Source: JBGPOS01 sp041488155
Lineage (GTDB): Bacteria > Chloroflexota > Dehalococcoidia > Tepidiformales > Tepidiformaceae
Direction: 5' to 3'
Length of the DNA: 35,983 nucleotides
Assembly: GCA_041488155.1 (NCBI GenBank)
Contig: JBGPOS010000038.1
Span: forward strand, 1 to 35,983
Both the position numbers and the translations under genes were made by a program. The notes below the pieces were generated by a model. It ran no database searches. It was not told the origin of the DNA and saw only the letters and a program-made list of their open reading frames with translations. Each line of letters begins with the position of its first letter. Within the stretch, counting starts at the first letter, position 1. Shown one piece after another: positions 1 through 7,686 of the stretch.

Positions 1-1
1 C

Positions 2-1126
2 CGCCCGGGGGACACCGATGGCGGCGGCGATGGGCAGCGCACGTTTGCTCGGTTCCCACAGTTGAGTGCACTCGTGCCGATGGTGGGGATCACGTCGGGC
101 CGATGCTTTGCGGGCAACGCCTCGGTGCTCGGCGTCTGCGACGTGATCATCGCCACCGCCAATTCGAACATCGGCATGGGCGGGCCGGCGATGATCGAGG
201 GTGGCGGGCTCGGAGTGTTCGCACCCGAAGACATCGGCCCCATGGCAGTGCAGGTTCCCAACGGCGTGGTGGATATCGCTGTGGCCGACGAAGCGGAGGC
301 TGTGAAGGTCGCGAAGCGCTACCTGTCGTACTTCCAGGGCCCGTTGAAGACCTGGGAATCCGCCGACCAGCGGCTGATGCGCCGCATCATCCCCGAGAAC
401 CGGCTGCGCGTTTACAGGGTGCGCGAAATCATCGAAACCCTCGCTGATACGGGTACCGTGCTCGAGCTGAGAAAAGACTTCGGCGTCGGGATGGTCACCT
501 CGCTGGTGCGAGTCGAGGGGAAGTCGCTCGGCATCATCGCCAACAACCCGATGCACCTCGGCGGCGCGATCGATTCGGACGGCGCGGACAAGGCCTCCCG
601 CTTCATGCAGCTCTGCGATGCCTTCGACATTCCCATCCTCTACCTCTGCGATACCCCCGGCATCATGGTGGGCCCGGAGATCGAAAAGACCGCCCTGGTC
701 CGCCACTCCAGCCGGATGTTCCTCATCGGCGCAAACGTGGACGTGCCGTTCTTCACCATCATCCTGCGCAAGGCCTATGGCCTTGGGGCGATCGCCATGG
801 CCGGCGGCTCGTACCGCAGCCCGATGCTGACGGTGGCCTGGCCGACGGGTGAGTTCGGGGGTATGGGACTCGAGGGGTCAGTGAAGCTGGGCTACCGCGA
901 CGACCTCGCCGCCATCGACGATCCGGCGGAGCGCAAGTCCACCTACGACAAGATGGTGGCGGCCGCCTACGAGCGTGGTAAGGCGCTCAACAACGCCGTG
1001 ACCTTCCACTTCGACGACACCATTGACCCCGCCGATTCAAGGCGCTGGGTCGCCTCCCTGCTGCGATCGATCAGACCGCCCCTTCCCCGCCAGGGGAAAA
1101 AGCGGCCGGCGATCGACGCCTGGTAG
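2..1126 (+). CDS. Acyl-CoA carboxylase carboxyltransferase subunit (5' partial)
   Basis: This is the C-terminal part of a biotin-dependent acetyl-/propionyl-CoA carboxylase carboxyltransferase, which moves carboxyl from biotin to an acyl-CoA. The frame is open to the left edge with no stop, so the true start lies outside the window; the TTG at 62 is internal. The 374 visible residues carry the family's crotonase-like fold: a GxxxAGxA-type stretch (GRCFAGNA), a Gly-rich GMGGPAMIEGGG segment, LCDTPGIMVGPE, and near the end AGGSYRSPMLTVAWPTGEFGG. Substrate (acetyl, propionyl, methylcrotonyl or other) cannot be read from the sequence. The biotin carboxylase and biotin carrier genes are not in the window. 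Propionyl-CoA would fit the side-chain-shortening genes nearby, but that is inference. Confidence 0.85.
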   Translation, partial: RPGDTDGGGDGQRTFARFPQLSALVPMVGITSGRCFAGNASVLGVCDVIIATANSNIGMGGPAMIEGGGLGVFAPEDIGPMAVQVPNGVVDIAVADEAEAVKVAKRYLSYFQGPLKTWESADQRLMRRIIPENRLRVYRVREIIETLADTGTVLELRKDFGVGMVTSLVRVEGKSLGIIANNPMHLGGAIDSDGADKASRFMQLCDAFDIPILYLCDTPGIMVGPEIEKTALVRHSSRMFLIGANVDVPFFTIILRKAYGLGAIAMAGGSYRSPMLTVAWPTGEFGGMGLEGSVKLGYRDDLAAIDDPAERKSTYDKMVAAAYERGKALNNAVTFHFDDTIDPADSRRWVASLLRSIRPPLPRQGKKRPAIDAW

Positions 1127-1171
1127 CCGGGCGCGACGCCCGCAGACGACGCGAGCAGAAAGGACGTCACG

Positions 1172-2188
1172 ATGCCTGACCCCGCCGAATGGCTCGCCCA
1201 GGTCCAGGAAGAGATCCTCGAGCCCGGCCGCCCCATATGCGACCCCCACCACCACCTCTGGGATCGTGCCGACAATCGCTACCTGCTCGATGAGCTGATG
1301 GCGGACATCGGAAGTGGCCACAACGTCGTCAGCACCGTTTTCGTCGAGTGTCTCTCGATGTACCGGGCCGACGGTCCGGAGGCGTTTCGGTCGGTGGGCG
1401 AAACCGAGTTCGTCCAGGGCTGCGCCGCCATCAGCGCAAGTGGCCGCTACGGCGCATCGCGTGTTGCGTCAGCGATCGTCTCCTACGCGGACCTGGCCCT
1501 GGGCGATGAGGTCGTCCCCGTCCTCGAAGCGCACATCGCCGCCAGCCCGAACCGTTTCCGCGGCATACGCCACGCCTCCGGCTGGGACGAGAGCCCCGAC
1601 ATCCGTAATTCGCATACCAACCCGCCGAAAGGTCTGCTGTCGGACCCGAACTTCCGGCGCGGATTCAAGCACCTCGGCCGCCTGGGGCTCTCCTTCGACG
1701 CCTGGCTGTACCACCCTCAGCTCCCCGAGCTCACAGACCTGGCGCGCACGTTCCCCGAAGTGACGATCATCCTCGACCACTTCGGCGGGCCGCTGGGCAT
1801 CGGCCCGTACGAAGGACGCAGAGACGAAGTCTTCGGCGACTGGAAGCGCAGCATCGACGAGTTGGCGCGGCAGCAGAACGTGGTCGTTAAGCTTGGGGGA
1901 CTCAACATGCCCCTGAACGGATTCGGCTGGCACAAGGGGGCCTCACCGCCGACCTCCGCACAGCTCGCAGAGGCGACCCGCCACTACTACCTGCACACGA
2001 TCGAGCGCTTCGGCCCAACGCGGTGCATGTTCGAAAGCAACTTCCCCGTCGATAAGGTCAGCTGCTCCTACGCAGTGCTCTGGAACGCGTTCAAGCGCAT
2101 GGTCGCCGACTTTTCCGACGAGGATAAGGCGGCGCTGTTCTGCGACACCGCGTCACGGGTGTATCGAATCGGCTCCCCGGCGGCTTAG
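1172..2188 (+). CDS. Amidohydrolase family 2 (TIM-barrel metal-dependent hydrolase)
   Basis: A 338-aa protein of the amidohydrolase-2 group (the family of ACMS decarboxylase, 2-pyrone-4,6-dicarboxylate hydrolase and related lactonases and decarboxylases). It shows the N-terminal metal-binding HxH strand in PICDPHHHLWD (about residues 27-37), an ILDHFGGP strand near the middle and the family's late ESNFPVDK motif carrying the conserved region that precedes the C-terminal helix. The ATG is preceded by AGAAAGGA at good spacing. It follows the carboxyltransferase by 45 bases and is probably in the same transcript. Its stop codon overlaps the stop of the convergent P450 gene. The reaction is unknown; hydrolysis of a lactone or decarboxylation of a ring-cleavage product is typical for the family. 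Confidence 0.85.
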   Translation: MPDPAEWLAQVQEEILEPGRPICDPHHHLWDRADNRYLLDELMADIGSGHNVVSTVFVECLSMYRADGPEAFRSVGETEFVQGCAAISASGRYGASRVASAIVSYADLALGDEVVPVLEAHIAASPNRFRGIRHASGWDESPDIRNSHTNPPKGLLSDPNFRRGFKHLGRLGLSFDAWLYHPQLPELTDLARTFPEVTIILDHFGGPLGIGPYEGRRDEVFGDWKRSIDELARQQNVVVKLGGLNMPLNGFGWHKGASPPTSAQLAEATRHYYLHTIERFGPTRCMFESNFPVDKVSCSYAVLWNAFKRMVADFSDEDKAALFCDTASRVYRIGSPAA

Positions 2189-3429
2189 TCAGCAGCAGCG
2201 CCTGAGGCCAACGTCCGCGGACTGAGCCTTGTGTGAAGGGGCCGGCGCCCGTAGCCCAGTGCGCTCGCTCGCGGCGCTGGCACGGCCCCGATCGGCGTAA
2301 GCCCCGGGAAGCGATCAAGCAGCGTGCGAAGAGCCAGGCGGGCTTCGAGGCGGGCGAGGTTGGCGCCAAGGCAGTAGTGGAGTCCCCAGCCAAAGCCGAG
2401 TTGGGGGTTCGGGGTCCGTTCCAGGTCGAGCGTCGCCGCATTTTCGAAGACCGTCTCATCGTGGTTGGCCGCAGCCACGCAGAGGAAGATGTTCTGGCCC
2501 GCCTCGAGACGATGGCCCCCACGTTCATGCGCGACTCCAACCTTCCGCGGCATCGCTCGCGCCGGGCCCTGGACGCGCATGAACTCCTCGACCGCCGTGG
2601 CGTCTGCTTCCGGGTGTGCCCGCAGCCATTCGAGGACGTCCGCGCGCTCCAGGAGGATGCCGAGGGCGTTTACGAGCAGCGTCGTGGTCGTCTCGTGGCC
2701 GCCGAAAAGGAGCAGGGTGCAAGCACCGATGAGTTCGAGTGGGCTGAGGTCGTCCGACCCGTGGTGCACGATCTCTGTGAGCAGGCTGCCGCTTGGGGTG
2801 CGGCGCTCGCGTTCAATGAGACGCGAAAAGAAGTCGATGAACTCGGTAGCCGCCTGGCCGACCGACTCCTCGGGTGCGGTCCCCGGCGCGGTCGAAAAGA
2901 CGAGCTCTCCGAGGTCGTGCGACCAGTCGTAGAAACGATGCCGATCCTCTGGGTCGACCCCAAGGATCGCACCGATCACGAGCGCGGGGATGGGCCGGGC
3001 GAAGTTGTGGTTGAGGTCGGCGTCATTGCGGTCGAGCGAGTCGATCACGCCGTTGACGATCGTCTGGATCTCGGACTCGAGCGCGTTCACGGCTCGCGGG
3101 ACGAACGCGGCGCGGACCGGCTCTCGCAGGCGCGTGTGGGCGGGCGGGTCGCGGAAGTTCATCCAGCCGCTGAGGAGCTCGGTGACCTGCTGGAACGCCG
3201 CTGAGCGGCCAGCGGCGGCGCGTTGGAACGAGGCCGTCCGGTCGCTTGAGATCGTCGCCTCGTCCCGAAAGGCGGCCTCGACCGCTGCATGCGAAAGCGC
3301 CATCCAGCCCCGGTGCACGGTGCTCCACTGGACGTCGCCGTGCTCTCGCGCGGCCGCGAAGTAGGCCGTCGGGTCGTGCAGCGATTCGGGGGCGTTGAGG
3401 TCGACCTGGAACCCCGCGCGCGCGTTCAT
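2185..3429 (-). CDS. Cytochrome P450 (first copy)
   Basis: A soluble bacterial P450 of 414 aa. It has the I-helix oxygen-activation motif GGHETT, a K-helix ExxR (EEFMR) and the haem loop FGWGLHYCLG with the ligand cysteine at about residue 353. There is no membrane anchor, so it is a class I enzyme needing a ferredoxin and reductase; the only ferredoxin in the window is at 11292-11483. It is the last gene of the long minus-strand block, 85 bases after the serine hydrolase. A possible TTGCCC-N18-TAGCGT promoter ends about ten bases before the ATG, and only a weak AGG lies before the start, so its own transcript could be almost leaderless. Substrate unknown. Confidence 0.93.
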   Translation of the reverse strand: MNARAGFQVDLNAPESLHDPTAYFAAAREHGDVQWSTVHRGWMALSHAAVEAAFRDEATISSDRTASFQRAAAGRSAAFQQVTELLSGWMNFRDPPAHTRLREPVRAAFVPRAVNALESEIQTIVNGVIDSLDRNDADLNHNFARPIPALVIGAILGVDPEDRHRFYDWSHDLGELVFSTAPGTAPEESVGQAATEFIDFFSRLIERERRTPSGSLLTEIVHHGSDDLSPLELIGACTLLLFGGHETTTTLLVNALGILLERADVLEWLRAHPEADATAVEEFMRVQGPARAMPRKVGVAHERGGHRLEAGQNIFLCVAAANHDETVFENAATLDLERTPNPQLGFGWGLHYCLGANLARLEARLALRTLLDRFPGLTPIGAVPAPRASALGYGRRPLHTRLSPRTLASGAAAD

Positions 3430-3438
3430 TACCTGCAG

Positions 3439-3468
3439 ACGCTACAGGAGCGCGAGGGAACGGGGCAA
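3439..3468 (-). promoter_or_regulatory. Candidate promoter immediately before P450
   Basis: Read on the minus strand: TTGCCC (3468-3463), an 18-base spacer, then TAGCGT (3444-3439). Spacing matches the better promoters elsewhere in the window, but both hexamers are weaker. The predicted transcription start would fall about three bases before the P450 ATG (3429), giving an almost leaderless message. Confidence 0.35.
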
Positions 3469-3514
3469 TCAGCGCAGCAGCCGCCCCGCCTCCCGGCCCG
3501 CGACTTCTGCCTCC

Positions 3515-4726
3515 TCAGTCGACGATGGCCGAGTAGATGATGTTCTTCAGTTGCCCGCGGAAGTTGAACGTTGCCGAGGGCATCAACTGGGTCATGAAGA
3601 TCGCGACCAGGTCTTCCTTCGGGTCGACCCAGAAGATCGTCGATGCGGCCCCGCCCCAGTAGTAATCGCCCTGCCCAAGAGAACCGGATTCAACCTCGCT
3701 CAGCGTCATGGCGAATCCGAGCCCAAAGCCGACTCCTTCGTAGGCGGTCTCGGCGAACGCCCCGAGAGCCATCTGCGTCAGATCGCGCCCACCGGCCAGG
3801 TGGTTCTTCGTCATCAACTCGATCGTGCGCGGCCCGAGGATGCGCTCTCCGTCGAGCTCGCCCCCGCGGCGAAGCATTTCGCAGAGGCGAAGGTAGTCCG
3901 CGGTAGTGCTGGTCAGCCCCCCGCCGCCCGAAAAGAACGACGGCTTCTTCAGATAGGTGCTGTTGGCCGGGTCGTCGACGAGCGAAAGCGTCTTGTCTGG
4001 CTGACGCTGGTAGTTGGCCGCGAACCGCTCGATCTTGTCCGCCGCGACGCTGAACGACGTGTCCTTCATCCCCAGAGGGTCGAATATCGTCTCCTGGAGG
4101 TAGACGTCGAAGGGCTTGCCCGATAGCGCCTCGACGAGGTACCCGCAGACGTCGGTGGAAAGCGAGTACATCCAGGCCTCGCCCGGCTGGTAACGCAGCG
4201 GGACGCTGGCAAGCCTCTCGACAAACGTCCTCAGCGTTTCCCGCTCGTCCCTGCGGACTCCCGCCTTTCGGTACGCCCTGTCGACGGGGTGGTCCGTCGC
4301 GCCGTACGTCAGGCCGCCGGTATGGCTGAGTACGTGGCGGAAGGTCATCGGGCGTTCCGGCTTCCGCGTCTCCATGGTCGCGCCTTCGCCCGAGACGTAG
4401 ACCTCGTGACCGCGCCACTCCGGGATGACGCGATGCACGGGGTCGTTCAGTTGAAAGTAGCCCCGTTCGTACAGAGTCATGAGCGCTACCGAGGTGATTG
4501 GCTTGGTCATGGAGTAGATGCGAAAGATGGTGTCGTCCTCGACCGGCTTCGCGCGCTCCCGATCCATGCATCCGAGCGATTCGAAGTAGGCAACATGCCC
4601 GTGGCGGGCTACGAGTGTCTGGCAGCCCGCTATCTTGCCAGGCTCGATGTAGTTTCGGTTGAGGTGTCCGGTGATTCGCTCGAGCCGGTCGGCCGCGAAC
4701 CCGGCCCGTTTCGGTGCAAGTTCCAT
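3515..4726 (-). CDS. Serine hydrolase, beta-lactamase class C / EstB-like family
   Basis: A 403-aa penicillin-binding-protein-fold hydrolase (Pfam beta-lactamase group). The SxxK motif is SMTK (Ser72, Lys75), the second motif tyrosine lies in YSLS (about Tyr187), and the third motif region is YYWGGAAS followed by TIFWVDP, the WGGA form typical of EstB-like esterases and transesterases rather than true beta-lactamases. No signal peptide is visible, so it is probably cytoplasmic. It starts at ATG after a GGGGGCG run. It lies in the minus-strand block between the fused CoA-transferase and the P450. Likely roles are ester or lactone hydrolysis on the block's substrate, or transacylation; antibiotic resistance is unlikely. 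Confidence 0.88.
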   Translation of the reverse strand: MELAPKRAGFAADRLERITGHLNRNYIEPGKIAGCQTLVARHGHVAYFESLGCMDRERAKPVEDDTIFRIYSMTKPITSVALMTLYERGYFQLNDPVHRVIPEWRGHEVYVSGEGATMETRKPERPMTFRHVLSHTGGLTYGATDHPVDRAYRKAGVRRDERETLRTFVERLASVPLRYQPGEAWMYSLSTDVCGYLVEALSGKPFDVYLQETIFDPLGMKDTSFSVAADKIERFAANYQRQPDKTLSLVDDPANSTYLKKPSFFSGGGGLTSTTADYLRLCEMLRRGGELDGERILGPRTIELMTKNHLAGGRDLTQMALGAFAETAYEGVGFGLGFAMTLSEVESGSLGQGDYYWGGAASTIFWVDPKEDLVAIFMTQLMPSATFNFRGQLKNIIYSAIVD

Positions 4727-4765
4727 GTCATCGCCCCCTGAGAATCAAGTGCGTGGAAGTGTGGC

Positions 4766-4802
4766 CCGAGCCCCCCGCTCGGAGCAAGCCAGCCGCTAGC
4801 GG
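4766..4802. other. Hairpin plus palindrome between two genes
   Basis: The gap 4727-4812 holds a perfect 6-bp stem (CCGAGC / GCTCGG, 4766-4771 and 4777-4782, C5 loop) and a separate 10-base palindrome CCGCTAGCGG (4793-4802). Both follow the stop of the fused CoA-transferase on the minus strand. Neither has a T-tract, so an intrinsic terminator is not supported; they may only slow or process the transcript. Confidence 0.35.
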
Positions 4803-4812
4803 GGCGCGTTTC

Positions 4813-7254
4813 TCAGAAGATGACGCGCTCTTCCACGAGGCGCGCGAATTCGTCTTCCGTCACTCCGAGCAACCCCTGGAAGATCTCCGCGTTGTGCTCC
4901 CCGAGGAGCGGAGCAGGCGCGAAGTCCCACACAGGCACGGCGCTGAACTTGCCCGGCAGGCCGACCATCGTCTTCGGTCCAACCTCCGGGTGGTCGACCT
5001 CCACGAACAGCCCTCGTTCCCTCAAATGTGGATCGGCCAGCAGTTCGCGCACTTCCGTGCTCGCCCCGGCTGCAACCCCGGCCGCCTGGAGGGTGTGCAT
5101 CACCTCAAAGTGGGTCCGCCCCCGGGTCCATTCCGCCAGCCCCCTGTCGATGACTTCGCGCGAGGCCTGGCGGCCCTCGAGGGTCTCGAACGCCGGTTCG
5201 AGGCTCCAGGTGGGATCCCCGATCACCGCGCGGAGACGTCCCCACTCGGCATCACCTGCCGCCGCTATCGCGACCCACGTGTCCTCGCCTCCGCAGGGAT
5301 AGATACCGTGGGGACACATGCGTGGATCGCTGTTGCCACGCCGGGGAGTCTCGCGGCCGTTCATCGTGTATTCGATGATCGCCTCCGGGATCATGGTGGC
5401 GACCGTTTCCGCCATCGCCACTTCGATGAACTGTCCCTCGCCCGTCCGGGCGCGATGATGCAGAGCAGTCAGCATCGCGAAGGCCATCGCCACCCCGACG
5501 ATGTAGTCGGGGTAGTAGCCGCCAATACCTGATGGCGGGCCGCCTTCGTATCCGGTGATGTGGGGCAATCCCGCGTACGCCTGCGTGTTCGGGCCCCAAC
5601 CTGTGGCGTCGCGGTCGGGGCCGGATTGGCCAAGAGGCGAGCCAGAAAGCATCACGATGTCGGGCTTGATGCCTTTGATGGCCTCGTACCCGAGGCCGAG
5701 CTTTTCGAACACGCCAGCCGCGAAGTTCTCCGTGACCACGTCGCTGACGGCAACGAGCGCCTTCGCCAGTTCGAGGCCCCGAGGATCGCCCAGGTTGAGC
5801 GTAATGCCCTTCTTGTTGAGATTCAGGCCGTTGAACATGGAACTGCGGTTCAACCCCACGACGCCGTCAGCCCCAAGCCGCATGCCGGCGCCCCTGGCGA
5901 TGTCGAGGCGGCCTGCGGATTCCACCCGGATGACCTCCGCGCCCAGGATCCCGAGCCAGGCCGTGGCGTGCGGCACCGCGAGCACCCACCCGAAGTCGAG
6001 CACCCGGAACCCCTGGAGCGGCTTGTTGCCCCGCGGCCGGCCCGAGGGGATGTTCGCCACACTCGGCGCCTCTGCTGGACGGGCGCTGACCTGCTGGAGA
6101 ACTTCGACGGTGTGCTCATCGTGTAGAGGGGCCGGTCGCTGAATCGCCCAGGGAGTCCCGGTCAGCCGGGCCGGAGGGCCAGGCTGCGTGACCGTCCCGG
6201 CAACCGGATGCGGGACCGCCTCGAGGAAGTGTCGAAACTGGAACTGCCGGGAGTTTGCTACCTGCTCCATCGAGTTCACTGGGAAGCACGGCATGCGACG
6301 CGACAGCGCCCGCTCGTAGACATCCTGCTGCAGTTGCTGCCTCATCCAGGCCGTTACTAGCTGTTCCAACGCGTCGCCGTTTGCCACTCGCCCCGCTGCG
6401 GTGCTGAAGAGCTCGCTGTCGACCCAGTCCGGCTCGCCCAGCTCCTGCATGATCGCGCGGAAGCTTCGCCACCACTCCTCAGAGTTCAAGGCGATAGAAA
6501 CGTAGCCGTCCTTGCAGGGCATGACCCACCCGAAGCCTGTCTTCAGTCGGGTCGGGATCACGGCCTCCGGGTTGAACGTGTACTCGGGGACGATAGCGCG
6601 GAGCATGTTGGCCACAGACTCCATTCCGCCGATGTCGACCAGCTGGCCCTCGCCGTAGGCCTCGCGGTGGAATATCGCTGCCATGACAGCTGCGGCGGCG
6701 GTCATTCCGGTCATGTACTCAGCCTGGTAGCCGCCAGCCCACAGTGGTGGAGAGGCCTCGAGGTCGGTGACTTCGTTGTAGGGGGTGGCGCGCCCCATGC
6801 CGCCGAGGTGGAAGAGAGTCAAATCGGTCGCCGTGTAGTCACGGTATGGGCCGCTCAGGCCGAACGGCGTCACCGAGGCCATGATCAGTCGTTGGTTGAG
6901 ACGACGGAGCGCGGCGTATGTCAGCTTGAGCCGCCGAAGCCTCTCTGCGGGCAGATCGATGACGAGGATGTCCGCGGTTCGAACCAGATGGCGAAGCGCC
7001 CTGCGACCGGTTTCTCCTTGGAGGTCGAGCACAATGCTTCGTTTGTTCGCGTTGAGATAGAGAAACTGGCCACTCTTTTCGGGGTGCGGATGGTCGCTCG
7101 GGAAGGGTCCGTGCAGGCGGCTTCGGTCGCCGCCGGGCGGCTCGATCTTGACCACGTCGGCGCCGTAGTCCGCGAGGAGCTTGGCGCAGAAGGGTCCTGG
7201 CACGCCCTGGGCGCATTCGATTACGCGAAGGTCTGAGAGTGCGCCTGAGGCCAC
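4813..7254 (-). CDS. Fused double class III CoA-transferase (CaiB/BaiF x2), first copy
   Basis: An 813-aa fusion of two complete CaiB/BaiF (formyl-CoA transferase-type) domains, about residues 5-390 and 410-813, joined by a short linker; single-domain members are about 400 aa. Each half starts with the family strand (LRVIECAQG; FRVLDFGWV), followed by a GADVVKIEPP-type motif, and each ends in an EHT/EHN-type segment. Aligned by eye to formyl-CoA transferase, the catalytic Asp falls on Glu179 in the first half and Asp583 in the second, so only the second half looks fully competent. The start is GTG. The gene lies 25 bases after the DUF35 gene. It probably loads CoA onto the acid substrate of the block by transfer from another acyl-CoA; donor and acceptor are unknown. 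Confidence 0.9.
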   Translation of the reverse strand: MASGALSDLRVIECAQGVPGPFCAKLLADYGADVVKIEPPGGDRSRLHGPFPSDHPHPEKSGQFLYLNANKRSIVLDLQGETGRRALRHLVRTADILVIDLPAERLRRLKLTYAALRRLNQRLIMASVTPFGLSGPYRDYTATDLTLFHLGGMGRATPYNEVTDLEASPPLWAGGYQAEYMTGMTAAAAVMAAIFHREAYGEGQLVDIGGMESVANMLRAIVPEYTFNPEAVIPTRLKTGFGWVMPCKDGYVSIALNSEEWWRSFRAIMQELGEPDWVDSELFSTAAGRVANGDALEQLVTAWMRQQLQQDVYERALSRRMPCFPVNSMEQVANSRQFQFRHFLEAVPHPVAGTVTQPGPPARLTGTPWAIQRPAPLHDEHTVEVLQQVSARPAEAPSVANIPSGRPRGNKPLQGFRVLDFGWVLAVPHATAWLGILGAEVIRVESAGRLDIARGAGMRLGADGVVGLNRSSMFNGLNLNKKGITLNLGDPRGLELAKALVAVSDVVTENFAAGVFEKLGLGYEAIKGIKPDIVMLSGSPLGQSGPDRDATGWGPNTQAYAGLPHITGYEGGPPSGIGGYYPDYIVGVAMAFAMLTALHHRARTGEGQFIEVAMAETVATMIPEAIIEYTMNGRETPRRGNSDPRMCPHGIYPCGGEDTWVAIAAAGDAEWGRLRAVIGDPTWSLEPAFETLEGRQASREVIDRGLAEWTRGRTHFEVMHTLQAAGVAAGASTEVRELLADPHLRERGLFVEVDHPEVGPKTMVGLPGKFSAVPVWDFAPAPLLGEHNAEIFQGLLGVTEDEFARLVEERVIF

Positions 7255-7279
7255 GTTGGGATCGCTCCGCTTCCGCCCG

Positions 7280-7681
7280 CTACGCCGGTTCGTAGCGGAG
7301 CAACGTGATGTCGTGGCCGGGGATGTCGTCGAAGACTGGCCTGACCCGCATACCTACTTTGATCTTCTCGGGCTCGACATTGACGAGCTCGGTCGTAAGC
7401 TTCGGCCCCTCGTCCAGCTCGACGACCGCGAGGAGTTGCGGCAGGGCGTCCTCCCACGGAGGGGCGGTCGGCCGCCTCGCGATCGTGTAGGTGTAGACCG
7501 TCCCCTTCCCAGAAACCTCCCGCCATTCGAGGTCGGCGGCGAGTGTCCGGGGTGCGAGCGAACGAGGATAGAACACCCACTGGCCGGTCGAAGGCGAGTA
7601 TTGGACGCGGACTTTGTGCTCGCGCAGGCCATCCCAGAAGGGCTGGGAGATAGGCGTCGGCGTCGGCAGTGGCTTTTCCAT
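7280..7681 (-). CDS. DUF35 / OB-fold acyl-CoA-associated protein lacking the zinc ribbon
   Basis: A 133-aa DUF35 protein. The family normally has an N-terminal four-cysteine zinc ribbon followed by an OB-fold. Here the OB-fold is recognisable (GKGTVYTYTI, then LLAVVELDEG and VGMRVRPVF), but the ribbon region reads YSPSTGQWVFYPRS and the whole protein contains no cysteine. The second DUF35 in this window (24455-24916) keeps all four. DUF35 partners such as the C-terminal part of ChsH2 bind and activate Ltp2 aldolases. The Ltp2-like gene lies directly upstream with a 5-base gap, so a two-protein complex is expected. Confidence 0.85.
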   Translation of the reverse strand: MEKPLPTPTPISQPFWDGLREHKVRVQYSPSTGQWVFYPRSLAPRTLAADLEWREVSGKGTVYTYTIARRPTAPPWEDALPQLLAVVELDEGPKLTTELVNVEPEKIKVGMRVRPVFDDIPGHDITLLRYEPA

Positions 7682-7686
7682 CGTCG

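Noticed and set aside
4766..4782. Intrinsic terminator after the fused CoA-transferase
   Set aside because: The stem is perfect, but no T-run follows on either strand.
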